This document shows, in pieces, positions 9,406 to 20,062 of a DNA stretch of 64,000 nucleotides (the first letter of the stretch is position 1; each line of letters opens with the position of its first letter). Source of the DNA: Hymenobacter canadensis. GTDB lineage: Bacteria; Bacteroidota; Bacteroidia; Cytophagales; Hymenobacteraceae. The notes beneath the pieces are model-generated. The model saw only the letters and a list, made by a program, of their open reading frames with translations, did no database searches and was not told where the DNA came from. The stretch is from contig NZ_CP114767.1 of the NCBI RefSeq assembly GCF_027359925.1, positions 2,356,001-2,420,000 of the forward strand. Reading direction: 5' to 3'. Position numbers and translations under genes: made by a program.

Positions 9406-9657
9406 ATGAGTCTCGCCAACGAACGTATCCACAAGCAGGATACCCGCAAGAAGTACTGCCGCTTCAAGAAAAACGGCATCAAGTATGTTGATTACAAGGA
9501 TCCGAACTTCCTGCTGAAGTTTGTGAACGAGCAGGGCCGCATTCTGCCCCGCCGTATCACGGGCACCAGCCTGAAGTTCCAGCGCAAAGTAGCTCAGGCT
9601 GTGGCCAAGGCCCGCCACCTCGCGCTGATGCCTTACGTAACCGACTCGTTGAAATAG
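9406..9657 (+). CDS. rpsR: 30S ribosomal protein bS18
   Basis: Ribosomal protein bS18, 83 residues from the ATG at 9406. An upstream TTG at 9385 overlaps the rpsF end and would add an atypical leader, so it was not chosen. Conserved features: a lone Cys in KKYCRFKKNG, the PNFLLKFVNEQGRILPRR segment, TGTSLKFQRKVAQAVAKAR and the C-terminal LPY-like LMPYV. It pairs with bS6 on the 30S platform. In Flavobacterium ribosomes bS18, bS6 and bS21 have been reported to shield the anti-Shine-Dalgarno end of 16S rRNA. Confidence 0.98.
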   Translation: MSLANERIHKQDTRKKYCRFKKNGIKYVDYKDPNFLLKFVNEQGRILPRRITGTSLKFQRKVAQAVAKARHLALMPYVTDSLK

Positions 9658-9663
9658 ATAATT

Positions 9664-9751
9664 TAGTATTGAGTAGTTGGTATTGAGTAGTGAGACAGTT
9701 GCTTTTCAGCAGGGTTCTTACTCAATACTTACTACTCACTACTCAATACTA
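9664..9751. repeat. Inverted repeat of iterated TATTGAGTAG words between rpsR and rplI
   Basis: The left arm at 9664-9694 contains two copies of a TATTGAGTAGT-like word; the right arm at 9721-9751 holds the complementary words (ACTCAATACT, TACTACTCACTACTC). The loop is about 26 nt. It lies inside the ribosomal operon, and the right arm ends 9 bases before the rplI ATG. Confidence 0.75.
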
Positions 9752-9760
9752 GACACAGAC

Positions 9761-10204
9761 ATGGAAGTAATTCTGAAAGACGACGTAAAGGGCCTGGGCT
9801 ACAAGAACGACACCGTAACGGTGAAGCCCGGTTTCGGTCGCAACTACCTGCTCCCGCAGGGTCTGGCCATCCTGGCTGACAAGACCAACAAGAAAATCGT
9901 TGCTGAAAACATCCGTCAGGCTGCTCACAAAGCCGACAAAGTGAAAGGCGACGCTCAGGCTATTGCCGACAAAATCGGTGACGTAGTACTGGACATTCCG
10001 GCAAAAGTGGGTGAGAGCGGCAAAATCTTCGGCCGCGTAACCACGCTGCAGCTGGCCGATGCCCTGAAGGCAAAAGGTATCGATGTAGAGCGCAAGCGTC
10101 TCTCCTTCGACCAGGAGCCCGGCTCGGTAGGCGAGTACACCGCTACGGTGGATCTGCACCGCGAAGTGAAGCACAAAGTGCGTTTCAACGTGGTAGCTGA
10201 ATAA
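9761..10204 (+). CDS. rplI: 50S ribosomal protein bL9
   Basis: Ribosomal protein bL9, 147 residues from the ATG at 9761. An upstream in-frame alternative start at 9677 would translate through the intergenic inverted repeat and is rejected. The N-terminus MEVILKDDVKGLGYKND and KPGFGRNYLLPQGLA are the classic bL9 signature; the long connecting helix and C-terminal domain (GKIFGRVTTLQLADAL) follow. It binds 23S rRNA near the L1 stalk. It is the last gene of the operon and is followed by a strong terminator. Confidence 0.98.
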   Translation: MEVILKDDVKGLGYKNDTVTVKPGFGRNYLLPQGLAILADKTNKKIVAENIRQAAHKADKVKGDAQAIADKIGDVVLDIPAKVGESGKIFGRVTTLQLADALKAKGIDVERKRLSFDQEPGSVGEYTATVDLHREVKHKVRFNVVAE

Positions 10205-10220
10205 GCTCCTTCTCTTGAGG

Positions 10221-10257
10221 AAAGGCCCGACTGTTTGCACAGTCGGGCCTTTTTTTT
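10221..10257 (+). terminator. Intrinsic terminator of the rpsF-rpsR-rplI operon
   Basis: A perfect 14-bp stem (AAAGGCCCGACTGT / ACAGTCGGGCCTTT) closes a TTGC loop and runs into eight Ts, 16 bases after the rplI stop. Confidence 0.95.
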
Positions 10258-10381
10258 ACCTGCTTTTTCCCTCCTTGCTTTCCCGCCAGAAACACGGCTC
10301 CGGTAGCAGCGTGTTTGCTTGAACGCACGATGTTGAGTAGGTTGCCCATCCGTTGGCCTGTTTTGGCCGTATCTTCTAGGA

Positions 10382-12946
10382 ATGTTTCGCACTGAATTAC
10401 CGCTTACTCCGCACCCACAGCAGCTGCCGCTCTCCGCGCGCGTGCTGACTATAGGCTCCTGCTTCTCCGACAGCATCGGCTCGCGCCTGGCTGCCGACAA
10501 GGTAGCTACGCTTGCCAACCCGTTCGGCACTGTATTCAACCCGCTGGCCGCCTGCCGCCTGCTACGCGCTGCCGCCGGCGAAGACCAGGACTGGCAGCAG
10601 CATCTGGTGGAAGCCCGGGGCCGCTGGCAGAGCCTCGACCTGCACGCTACGTTCGGCGCCGAGTCGCCGGTGGACCTGCTGCAGCAGACGCAGCAGCTCC
10701 TGCGCGATACGGGCGTGTTCGTGGCCACCGCCGACGTGGTAGTGCTGACGATGGGCTCGGCGTGGGTGTACCGCTACAAGGAAACCGGCGAGCTGGTAAA
10801 CAACTGCCATAAGCTGCCGGCCGAGAAGTTCGAGAAAGAGCTGCTGACGCCGGACGAAATCATCAATGCCGTTGCCGAAACGCACGCGTATCTGCGGCTG
10901 CATAATCCCAAGCTACGCTTTGTGCTCACGGTAAGCCCGGTGCGCCACGCCAAGGACACTTTGCCGCTGAATGCCGTGAGCAAGTCGGTGCTGCGGGTGG
11001 CCTGCCACTACCTGAGTGAGCTGCTGCCCGACGTTTCCTACTTCCCGGCCTACGAGCTGCTGCTGGACGATTTGCGCGACTACCGTTTCTACGCGGAAGA
11101 TATGCTGCACCCGTCGAAGGTAGCCGAAGACTACATCTGGGAGCGGTTTGCCCGCACGTATTTTGATGCTGGCTTCGGCCGTTTCCGCAAAGACTGGGAA
11201 GCTGTGCGCCAAGCCCTGAGCCACCGCCCACTATACGCCGCTGCGCCGGAGCATCGCCAGTTCCTGGAAAGCACGCTGGCCAAGCTGGAGCGGCTTGCCA
11301 GCCAGACCGATGTTCGGATGGAGCTGCTGGAAGTCCGTCATCAGCTGCAGAACCTGCCGCTGCCCGTGGCGAAACCCGCGCCGGAACTGGAAGACGATGG
11401 CGAGGAGCGGATTGACATTGGCGCATATTCGGCGCCTGCCCCAGCCAAATCCACTGCCCCAGCCCCGGCGGAGGTTGAAGAAGTGGAGGAAGTGGAAGAG
11501 TTTGAGGAGTTCGAGTCCGTTCGGGGTGATGACGAGCCAGTTTCGGCGGAACCTGCTGACGAAGACGACGAGGACGAGGAGGACAGCAACGACGACGCCA
11601 CAGCCGAATCTGATGCGGCCGAGGTGCTGGATGCCCTTGCGCCCAAGAAAAAGCGCCGGAGCCGCGGCGGAGCCAAACGCAACAAAAAGAAGCACGCGGC
11701 CCGTCTGGCGGCTGAACTTGCCGCTGCCGCCGAAGATGGTACCCTCCCTGCTGCCACCGACCAGCCAGCTGCCCCTACCCCGCTTCCCGCTGCGCCCGCA
11801 GTAGCCATTCTGGCCGACCCGGATATGGCGCCGCAAACGGCCCTTGAGCGCCGTAAGCGCAACTCGCGCCGCGGCAGAGGCCGGGACCAGAACGCCGCGC
11901 AGTCCACCGACCAGGAAGAAGCCACGGTATCTATGGATGCCCCGGCTGACTTGCTGCCTGCTACCAAACCAGAGCATCAACCCGCAACCACTGAGCCTAC
12001 GCCTGTGGTTGCTGCAGTAAGCCAGGAGGAGCCTGCTACCGATACGCCCCAAACCGCAGCGCCCGTTGCCGGTCAGGAGCCGGCAGAAGCTGATGAAACG
12101 CAGCGCTTGGCCCGCACGGGTCGCTCGGCCAGCGAGAAGCGCGCCGACGCTTTGCGGAAGCCGCACCGCGCTAACCCGCGCCACAAGCCTTTGTATGCCG
12201 ATGAGGCCGCTCCAGCCAGCCAGCAGCAATCCACTGAGCCAACCACTGTTCCTGAACCTGCTCCTAAGGCTGCGCCAGCCATTCCGATAACGGTAGGCAC
12301 CGGTGCCTCCGGGCGCCTGACAGAATCGGGCAAGGCCACGCTTAGCGCACGCCCCGCGGCTCCTGCGGTACAATCTGCGCCAACTGCTGCGGCAGTTATA
12401 GTCCCGGCCACTACGCCTGCAGTGCCGGAAACGGAGAATACACCAGCACCAGCGCAGGAAAATAGCAGTGCCGTAGCACCGGCAAAAGCGCCGGTAGCCA
12501 AAGCACGTCGGGCTCCGGCCCGTAAACCAAAGGCTACTATTCCGGCTGCTGCGCCGGCCGCTGAGGCTGTAGCAGTGCCGGATGCTCCTGTAGCAGTCGT
12601 GGCTCCGGAAACGCCAGTTGCGGCTCCTGCAGCAGTAGCGCCTGTGGCAGCCAAGCCAGCCGCGGCGCGGACTCCGCGCAAGGCTAAACCAGCTTCGGCT
12701 GTACCAGAGGCACCTATAGTAATGCCGGCAACAGTTGCCGCGCCCGAGGCTCCGGCGCCTCAGGCACCTAAAGCAGCTCGTAAGCCGGCGCCCAAGCAGC
12801 CGTCAGCTAAAAAGGAGCCGGCCGTTAAGAAAGCCGCGCCGGCCAAAAAAGCTGCCACCCCAGAAAAACCGGCAGCGGCCAGCAAATCGGCCCGGCCGGC
12901 GCGCAAAAAGCCCGCGAAGCCGGATAATCCGCCGGAAAACGCATAA
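10382..12946 (+). CDS. GSCFA-domain protein with long Ala/Pro/Lys-rich tail
   Basis: Residues 1 to about 320 form a GSCFA domain, an SGNH-hydrolase-like family of unknown substrate. The name-giving motif is seen as GSCFS (residues 27-31), followed by [29 protein letters not shown] and a late MLHPS with His, consistent with a Ser/Asp-His catalytic centre. Family members usually end there. This one has about 520 further residues: an acidic stretch ([14 protein letters not shown], then DEDDEDEED), a basic patch around 420-445 ([16 protein letters not shown]), and a long Ala/Pro/Val region ending in histone-H1-like Lys/Ala/Pro repeats. The frame is open throughout and followed by a terminator, so the tail is real coding sequence. 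No signal peptide is visible. Confidence 0.85.
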   Translation: MFRTELPLTPHPQQLPLSARVLTIGSCFSDSIGSRLAADKVATLANPFGTVFNPLAACRLLRAAAGEDQDWQQHLVEARGRWQSLDLHATFGAESPVDLLQQTQQLLRDTGVFVATADVVVLTMGSAWVYRYKETGELVNNCHKLPAEKFEKELLTPDEIINAVAETHAYLRLHNPKLRFVLTVSPVRHAKDTLPLNAVSKSVLRVACHYLSELLPDVSYFPAYELLLDDLRDYRFYAEDMLHPSKVAEDYIWERFARTYFDAGFGRFRKDWEAVRQALSHRPLYAAAPEHRQFLESTLAKLERLASQTDVRMELLEVRHQLQNLPLPVAKPAPELEDDGEERIDIGAYSAPAPAKSTAPAPAEVEEVEEVEEFEEFESVRGDDEPVSAEPADEDDEDEEDSNDDATAESDAAEVLDALAPKKKRRSRGGAKRNKKKHAARLAAELAAAAEDGTLPAATDQPAAPTPLPAAPAVAILADPDMAPQTALERRKRNSRRGRGRDQNAAQSTDQEEATVSMDAPADLLPATKPEHQPATTEPTPVVAAVSQEEPATDTPQTAAPVAGQEPAEADETQRLARTGRSASEKRADALRKPHRANPRHKPLYADEAAPASQQQSTEPTTVPEPAPKAAPAIPITVGTGASGRLTESGKATLSARPAAPAVQSAPTAAAVIVPATTPAVPETENTPAPAQENSSAVAPAKAPVAKARRAPARKPKATIPAAAPAAEAVAVPDAPVAVVAPETPVAAPAAVAPVAAKPAAARTPRKAKPASAVPEAPIVMPATVAAPEAPAPQAPKAARKPAPKQPSAKKEPAVKKAAPAKKAATPEKPAAASKSARPARKKPAKPDNPPENA

Positions 12947-12960
12947 TCCTTCCTTATTCG

Positions 12961-12993
12961 AAACCCGGCCCTCAGCGGCCGGGTTTTGTTTTT
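12961..12993 (+). terminator. Terminator after the GSCFA gene
   Basis: Stem AAACCCGGCC / GGCCGGGTTT with a short loop, followed by a T-rich run; 14 bases after the stop. Confidence 0.88.
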
Positions 12994-13011
12994 TCACCCT
13001 CCTGTCTGCTC

Positions 13012-15042
<2,031 letters not shown>

Positions 15043-15077
15043 CGCGAACTTCTGCAGCACCGCGCCGGGCCAGCGTG

Positions 15078-15085
15078 TATCTTTA
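15078..15085 (+). promoter_or_regulatory. Candidate -7 element of priA
   Basis: TATCTTTA, one base off TAnnTTTG, 26 bases before the TTG start chosen for priA. Confidence 0.5.
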
Positions 15086-15111
15086 CCTTTCGCTTTCTGA
15101 CTGATTTCCCT

Positions 15112-17661
15112 TTGAGCCTTACGTTCGACTTTGTTCAGCCGCAGCCGGAACCGGCCGCCGACCGGGTTACGCTCTTCGCCGACGTGATTCTGCCGCTGCC
15201 GCTGCCCAAGCTCTATACCTACCGCGTGCCCTTCGAGCTGAACGACCAGGTCGTGATTGGCGGGCGCGTGATTGTGCAGTTTGGGGCCAAGCGCACCCTG
15301 AGCTGCATTGTGGCGGCCGTGCACGAAACGCCGCCCAAAGATTACCAGGCCAAGTACATCCTGGAGTTCATCGACGAAACGCCCGTCGTGACCCAGCCAC
15401 AGCTCAAGCTGTTCCGCTGGATGGCCGACTATTACCTCTGTACCCTGGGCGAGGTGATAAACGCCGCGCTGCCGGCCGCCCTCAAGCTCAACTCCGAGAG
15501 CCGCGTGCAGCTGCATCCGGTGTGGCTGAACACCGACGAGGCCGACCGCTACCCGCTCAGCGAGCAGGAGCAGAAAGTGGTGGTGGCTTTGCTGGACGGC
15601 GAGGAAGGCAAGTCGATGACGTTTACGGAGGTGGGCGACGTGCTAGGCATTGCGTCCTTCCACAAGGTCATCAAGAGCCTGATGCACAAGGAAACCATCT
15701 TCCTGTTCGAGCATCTGGCCGACAAATACTCGCCGAAGGTGGTGAAGAAGGTACGGCTGGCCCACCATTACGTGGCCGAGGCGGCGCTGGAGGGCCTGTT
15801 TGCGCAGCTGGCCAGCCGCGCCAAGCAGCTGGATGTGCTGATGCGCTACCTGCAGAAGGTGCCCGTGTACCAGAACGAGCACGCCAACCACAACGGCATC
15901 GAGAAGGCCTACCTGTCGTCGGCGCCGCACCTGTCGCCGTCGGCGGTGAATACGCTCATCAAAAACGGCGTGCTGGAGCAGTTCGACGTGATTGTGTCGC
16001 GGTTTCCGCTGGACGATGCCACGGAGGCCAACATGCACTTCCGGCTGAGCGAAACCCAGCAGGCGGCCCACGACGACATCCTGGACCAATTCAACACCAA
16101 GGACATTGTGCTGCTGCACGGCGTAACGGGCGCTGGCAAAACGGAAATCTACATCGAACTGATCCGACAGGCGCTGGACGGCGGCGGGCAGGTGCTGTAC
16201 CTGCTGCCCGAAATTGCCCTCACGGCCCAGATTGTGACCCGCCTAATGCGCGTGTTCGGCTCGCGGCTGGGCGTGTACCACTCCAAATTCTCCGACAACG
16301 AGCGGGTGGAAGTATGGAACGGCGTGCTTTCCGGCCGCTTCCAGGTGGTGGTGGGCGTGCGCTCGTCGGTGTTTTTGCCGTTTGACAACCTGGCGTTGCT
16401 GATTGTGGACGAAGAGCACGAAAGCAGCTACAAGCAATACGACCCCGCCCCGCGCTACAACGCCCGCGAGGTGGCTTTGATGATGGCCAACTTCCAGGGC
16501 GCCAAAACCCTGCTGGGCTCGGCCACGCCGTCGGTGGAAACCTACTACCAGACCCGCACCGGCCGCTACGGCCTCGTGAGCCTCACCAAGCGCTACGGCG
16601 AGGCCGGCCTGCCCGAAATTGAGCTGGTAGACACCCGCAAGGCCCGCGAAGCCAAAACGCTGCTCAACCACTTCACGCCCGAGCTGATGGCGGAGATGGA
16701 AAGCAAGCTGGCCCAGAAGGAACAAGTAATTCTGTTTCAGAACCGCCGCGGCTACGCGCCTTTCATCAACTGCCTGGACTGCGGCTGGATTCCGAAGTGC
16801 ACCAACTGCGCCGTGAGCCTCAGCTACCACAAGCAGGCCCACGAGCTGCGCTGCCACTACTGCGGCCACCACGACCGGATGCCGGTGCAGTGCCCGGCCT
16901 GCGGCTCGCGCAACATCAAAACCGTGGGCTTCGGCACCGAGAAGATTGAGGACGACCTGAAGGTGATGCTGCCCCAGGCCAGCGTGCAGCGCATGGACCT
17001 CGACACCACCCGCGCCAAAAACTCCTACCAGCAGATCATTTCGGACTTCGAGCAGCAGGTGACGAATGTGCTGGTGGGCACCCAGATGGTGACCAAGGGC
17101 CTCGACTTCGCCAACGTGAGTCTGGTGGGCATCATCAACGCCGACAGCATCATTCACTATCCCGATTTCCGGGCGCACGAGCGGGCCTTCCAGATGTTTG
17201 TGCAGGTGAGTGGGCGCGCCGGCCGAAAGGGCAAGAAAGGCAAGGTCATCATCCAGACCGCCGACCCACAGCAGGTGATTTTCGACAAGGTGATCCGCAA
17301 TGACTACCTGGAGTTCTACGAGTATGAAATCCTGCAACGGCGCGAGCATGGCTACCCGCCGTTCATGCGCATCATCCGGCTCACCGTCAAGCACATGGAC
17401 CAACTACTGTGCGAGCGGGCTGCCATGCTGCTCACTGGCGAACTGGTAGAACGGCTGGGCCGCGAGGCGGTGCTGGGGCCGGAAGCGCCGTATATCTTCC
17501 GGATCCGCAACTTCTACCTGCAGGAAATCACCATCAAGCTCAGCCGCGAGCATACCGTGCTCAAAGCCGCCAAAGCCGACATCCTGGACGCCATCAACCT
17601 GATCCGCGACCAGAAAGACTACAAGCAGGCCCGCTTCGTGGCCGACGTAGACCCAATGTAG
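15112..17661 (+). CDS. priA: Primosomal helicase PriA (replication restart)
   Basis: ATP-dependent 3'-5' DNA helicase that reloads the replisome at stalled forks, 849 residues. The start is TTG at 15112; the first in-frame ATG lies well inside the conserved N-terminal DNA-binding domain (VTLFADVILPLPLPKLYTYRVP). Seen: Walker A GVTGAGKTE, LLPEIALTAQI, Walker B DEEHESSYKQ, LLGSATPSVE, the zinc-binding Cys pairs characteristic of PriA (CLDCGWIPKC, CAVSLSYH, CHYCG, CPACGS) between the helicase lobes, then GTQMVTKGLDF and QVSGRAGRKGKKG. It is complete and of usual length. Confidence 0.97.
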   Translation: MSLTFDFVQPQPEPAADRVTLFADVILPLPLPKLYTYRVPFELNDQVVIGGRVIVQFGAKRTLSCIVAAVHETPPKDYQAKYILEFIDETPVVTQPQLKLFRWMADYYLCTLGEVINAALPAALKLNSESRVQLHPVWLNTDEADRYPLSEQEQKVVVALLDGEEGKSMTFTEVGDVLGIASFHKVIKSLMHKETIFLFEHLADKYSPKVVKKVRLAHHYVAEAALEGLFAQLASRAKQLDVLMRYLQKVPVYQNEHANHNGIEKAYLSSAPHLSPSAVNTLIKNGVLEQFDVIVSRFPLDDATEANMHFRLSETQQAAHDDILDQFNTKDIVLLHGVTGAGKTEIYIELIRQALDGGGQVLYLLPEIALTAQIVTRLMRVFGSRLGVYHSKFSDNERVEVWNGVLSGRFQVVVGVRSSVFLPFDNLALLIVDEEHESSYKQYDPAPRYNAREVALMMANFQGAKTLLGSATPSVETYYQTRTGRYGLVSLTKRYGEAGLPEIELVDTRKAREAKTLLNHFTPELMAEMESKLAQKEQVILFQNRRGYAPFINCLDCGWIPKCTNCAVSLSYHKQAHELRCHYCGHHDRMPVQCPACGSRNIKTVGFGTEKIEDDLKVMLPQASVQRMDLDTTRAKNSYQQIISDFEQQVTNVLVGTQMVTKGLDFANVSLVGIINADSIIHYPDFRAHERAFQMFVQVSGRAGRKGKKGKVIIQTADPQQVIFDKVIRNDYLEFYEYEILQRREHGYPPFMRIIRLTVKHMDQLLCERAAMLLTGELVERLGREAVLGPEAPYIFRIRNFYLQEITIKLSREHTVLKAAKADILDAINLIRDQKDYKQARFVADVDPM

Positions 17662-17680
17662 TGCCTCTTCCTAGGGGAAG

Positions 17681-18286
17681 CTAACGGCCGGCCGCAGCTT
17701 TGCGGGCAGCGCGGCGCCGTTCCAGTTCCTGCTGGCGCGGACTGTTTTTGCTCCTGAAGATCAGCAATGGAAGGCTAAGCAGCATAACAAGAAGGCCATA
17801 TAAAAAGTAGGCCAAGAATGTCCACCCGGGTAAGGAAGTGAAAAATGGCACCAGAAACAGCACGGCGCCGAACAACAGCAGAAGCACACCCAAAGCCCGC
17901 ACTACTTTTGTCAGATTACTGGTTTCCTTGATCTTATGGAGGGGAATATCTGCGGCGGGCCGGACCAAAGCAGTATCCGGCGCCACCCGAAGCGCTGCTG
18001 GCTGAACCAAGTTGGTTATCGGCTCCGTCGCCGTCGGCCGTACCGGAGGCAGATGCGCGCGGCTATACTTGGCAGGGCTGTTACTGGCAGCTATAGGCAG
18101 TTCAGCTGTCAGCTCAGGAACTGGTATGGCGGTATGTTCCGAAGCCGGTTCCAGCGGCTCGCGCGCCATACCCGCTGCCGACGAATGTGTGGCGACAGTT
18201 GGCCGAAACAGAAAAGCCTGCTGACTCTGGCAACTGCTCAACAGTAGCAAGGCGCCTAGAAGCGCGAATAAGGAATAGTCTTTCAT
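17681..18286 (-). CDS. Small lipoprotein with C-terminal double membrane segment
   Basis: Unrecognised protein of 201 residues. The start is the ATG at 18286, which directly precedes a lipoprotein signal (LFALLGALLLLSSC); further upstream in-frame codons would bury it. After the lipobox comes a Pro/Ala/Thr-rich soluble stretch of about 100 residues, then two adjacent hydrophobic segments (VLLLLFGAVLFLVPFF and LAYFLYGLLVMLLSLPLLI) and a short basic end (RRAARKAAAGR). The architecture mirrors the next gene upstream on the same strand, suggesting paralogues or a shared family. No function can be assigned. Confidence 0.7.
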   Translation of the reverse strand: MKDYSLFALLGALLLLSSCQSQQAFLFRPTVATHSSAAGMAREPLEPASEHTAIPVPELTAELPIAASNSPAKYSRAHLPPVRPTATEPITNLVQPAALRVAPDTALVRPAADIPLHKIKETSNLTKVVRALGVLLLLFGAVLFLVPFFTSLPGWTFLAYFLYGLLVMLLSLPLLIFRSKNSPRQQELERRRAARKAAAGR

Positions 18287-18382
18287 GATAGTTCTGTTAA
18301 ATACAGCGCAAGAAAGCACTATTACAGCACAGCCAGATAATCCTTCCTGCTTACAGCCGCCAACGTGCCGCCTTGCTACAAA

Positions 18383-18416
18383 AAAAGACCCTCCCAATGT
18401 ATCGGGAGGGTCTTTT
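18383..18416 (-). terminator. Terminator between the two lipoprotein genes
   Basis: Stem AAAAGACCCTCCC / GGGAGGGTCTTTT, loop 8 nt. On the minus strand it ends in a U-run downstream of the gene at 18440-19030, so the two lipoprotein genes are probably transcribed separately. Confidence 0.9.
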
Positions 18417-18439
18417 CTATTTACAAGAATCAGGGTAGC

Positions 18440-19030
18440 CTACGCCTGATCCAGCAGCCATAGAATAATGAAGATCAGACCGATAATGGCGATGATACCA
18501 CCAATCACGCCGAAGATGCTACCGGGCAAAATCGTAATCAAAGCGCCTACCAGCAGCAGAATCAGGCCGGTACGCAGGTTGCCACTGATGGCATTGGCCT
18601 CCGCCGTTTCGCTCTTTTGCTTGAGCTGCAGCTTCGGGGCGTACTTGTCCAGCTTCTTAGCTACTTTGTTGAGAGCCACCCGCTCGGCCAGACGCAGTTT
18701 CTGCGGGGCAGCCGTAGCCGATTTAGCTACCGCGGCCGGAGCAACTACCGTAGCGGGCTTCTCGGCAGCTACCGGAGTAGCTACGGGCGCCACTACCGAA
18801 GCAGCAACCGAATTTTTTTCTTCTACCACAGCGGCCGGAGCTTCAGCTGGAGCGGGCGTTTCGGCTGCTACGACTGGCGCAGGGGCCGGCTTGGCGGTGC
18901 CGTGGTACGTGGCGTGGTACGGCGTGGTCTTGGGCAGCATGGCGTACTCGGCGCGGTTGCAGCTGCTCATACTCAGGGCAATGGCGGCAATGGCCGCCAG
19001 CTTGGGCAGATGGTTGAAGAGGTGCTTCAT
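18440..19030 (-). CDS. Ala-rich small lipoprotein with C-terminal double membrane segment
   Basis: Unrecognised protein of 196 residues from the ATG at 19030. The signal peptide ends in a lipobox (IAALSMSSC-like, Cys24). A short conserved-looking stretch YAMLPKTTPYHATYHG follows, then a long Ala/Pro/Val-rich linker, a basic stretch (KLRLAERVALNKVAKKLDK), and two C-terminal hydrophobic segments rich in Gly and Ile (LILLLVGALITILPGSI, GGIIAIIGLIFIILWLL). The C-terminal hairpin resembles small glycine-zipper or YqaE-like membrane hairpins. A terminator follows. Function unknown. Confidence 0.72.
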   Translation of the reverse strand: MKHLFNHLPKLAAIAAIALSMSSCNRAEYAMLPKTTPYHATYHGTAKPAPAPVVAAETPAPAEAPAAVVEEKNSVAASVVAPVATPVAAEKPATVVAPAAVAKSATAAPQKLRLAERVALNKVAKKLDKYAPKLQLKQKSETAEANAISGNLRTGLILLLVGALITILPGSIFGVIGGIIAIIGLIFIILWLLDQA

Positions 19031-19225
19031 AGGTAGTAAGAGGGTTGGTGAAAGTGTTAAGAAAGGACTTTGTACGATACAAATCGGAACACGGTGAAAA
19101 AAAAGTGCGCTGTACAGCCGTATCAGCGCCAATTTGGGTTTAGCACGTATGGCATACCCAATGCCGCCGAACGCTTCCGCCTGCTGGAATGTTGAGCGGA
19201 ACACAGTTTATTTGCACCTGTGCGT

Positions 19226-20011
19226 ATGACTCCTTACCCCCTGTTCCAAGCAGCTGTGCTGTTTGCCCTTCTGCTTCCCACAGCCTGCACCCAAACGCCG
19301 ATGGAAAGCGCTGCCGCCATAGGCGCGGAGCGCCGGCTGCAAACCGGTCCGGCGGCGGCCCCCGATACCTCTGGCTATCGGGTGGGCGCGCCGCAGGACC
19401 CCAACGGCATCGGCAAGTATTATCAAGGCCGCCAGATTGCCCACGTAATGGGCCACGAAGGCGCCGACTGGCTGGAACGCAACGACCGGCAGGAAGAAGA
19501 AGGCACCGATATTCTGCTGCGTGAGCTACAGCTAAAGCCCACCGATGTGGTAGCGGATATCGGGGCCGGCACCGGCTACTTCTCCTTTCGGATCAGCCCG
19601 CTGGTGCCCAAAGGCAAGGTATTGGCCGTGGATATTCAGCCGGAAATGATTGAGTATCTGCGCGACAACCGAACCCGCAACAAGGCCCCCAACGTGCAGC
19701 CGGTGCTCGGCACCGTGCAAAACCCCAACCTGCCGGCCGCCGGCGTGGATCTGGTGCTGATTGTGGATGCCTACCACGAGTTCGACCACCCGCGCGAAAT
19801 GATGCAGTCCATTTACAAGTCGCTGCGACCGGGCGGGCGCCTGGCGCTGGTGGAATACCGCGCTGAAGACCCCAACGTGCCCATCAAGCGCATCCATAAG
19901 ATGAGCGAGGCCCAGGCCCGCAAGGAAGTGGAAGCGGCCGGCCTAGAGTTTGTGGAAAACCGCCAGACGCTGCCGCAGCAGCACCTGCTGATTTTCCAGC
20001 GCAAAAAGTAA
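19226..20011 (+). CDS. Class I SAM methyltransferase with lipoprotein-type signal
   Basis: Predicted S-adenosylmethionine-dependent methyltransferase, 261 residues from the ATG at 19226; a GTG two codons upstream is less likely. Motif I is clear (VVADIGAGTGYFSFRI), with the acidic end of strand 2 (VLAVDIQPEMI), the motif II/III region (VDLVLIVDAYHEF) and LRPGGRLALVEYR. The first 22 residues form a hydrophobic signal with an LLPTAC lipobox, implying export and lipidation; that is odd for an enzyme needing cytosolic SAM. The substrate is unknown. A start further downstream that would remove the signal cannot be excluded, but no ATG is better placed. Confidence 0.85.
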   Translation: MTPYPLFQAAVLFALLLPTACTQTPMESAAAIGAERRLQTGPAAAPDTSGYRVGAPQDPNGIGKYYQGRQIAHVMGHEGADWLERNDRQEEEGTDILLRELQLKPTDVVADIGAGTGYFSFRISPLVPKGKVLAVDIQPEMIEYLRDNRTRNKAPNVQPVLGTVQNPNLPAAGVDLVLIVDAYHEFDHPREMMQSIYKSLRPGGRLALVEYRAEDPNVPIKRIHKMSEAQARKEVEAAGLEFVENRQTLPQQHLLIFQRKK

Positions 20012-20049
20012 GCCCTGGCGGGAATATAGGCGCAATGGCGGCCTCGGGC

Positions 20050-20057
20050 TACCTTTG
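20050..20057 (+). promoter_or_regulatory. -7 element of queA
   Basis: TACCTTTG, an exact TAnnTTTG match, only 5 bases before the queA ATG, implying a nearly leaderless mRNA. Confidence 0.65.
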
Positions 20058-20062
20058 TGCCC

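Noticed and set aside
12400..12940. Repetitive Ala/Pro/Lys codons at the GSCFA gene end, considered as a DNA repeat array or CRISPR
   Set aside because: No fixed-length direct repeats with unique spacers; the repetition is at amino-acid level and stays in frame.
15643..17403. Long open frames antisense to priA (up to 386 codons)
   Set aside because: They lie wholly over a well-conserved gene, show no signal, motif or promoter, and are typical shadow frames of GC-rich coding sequence.
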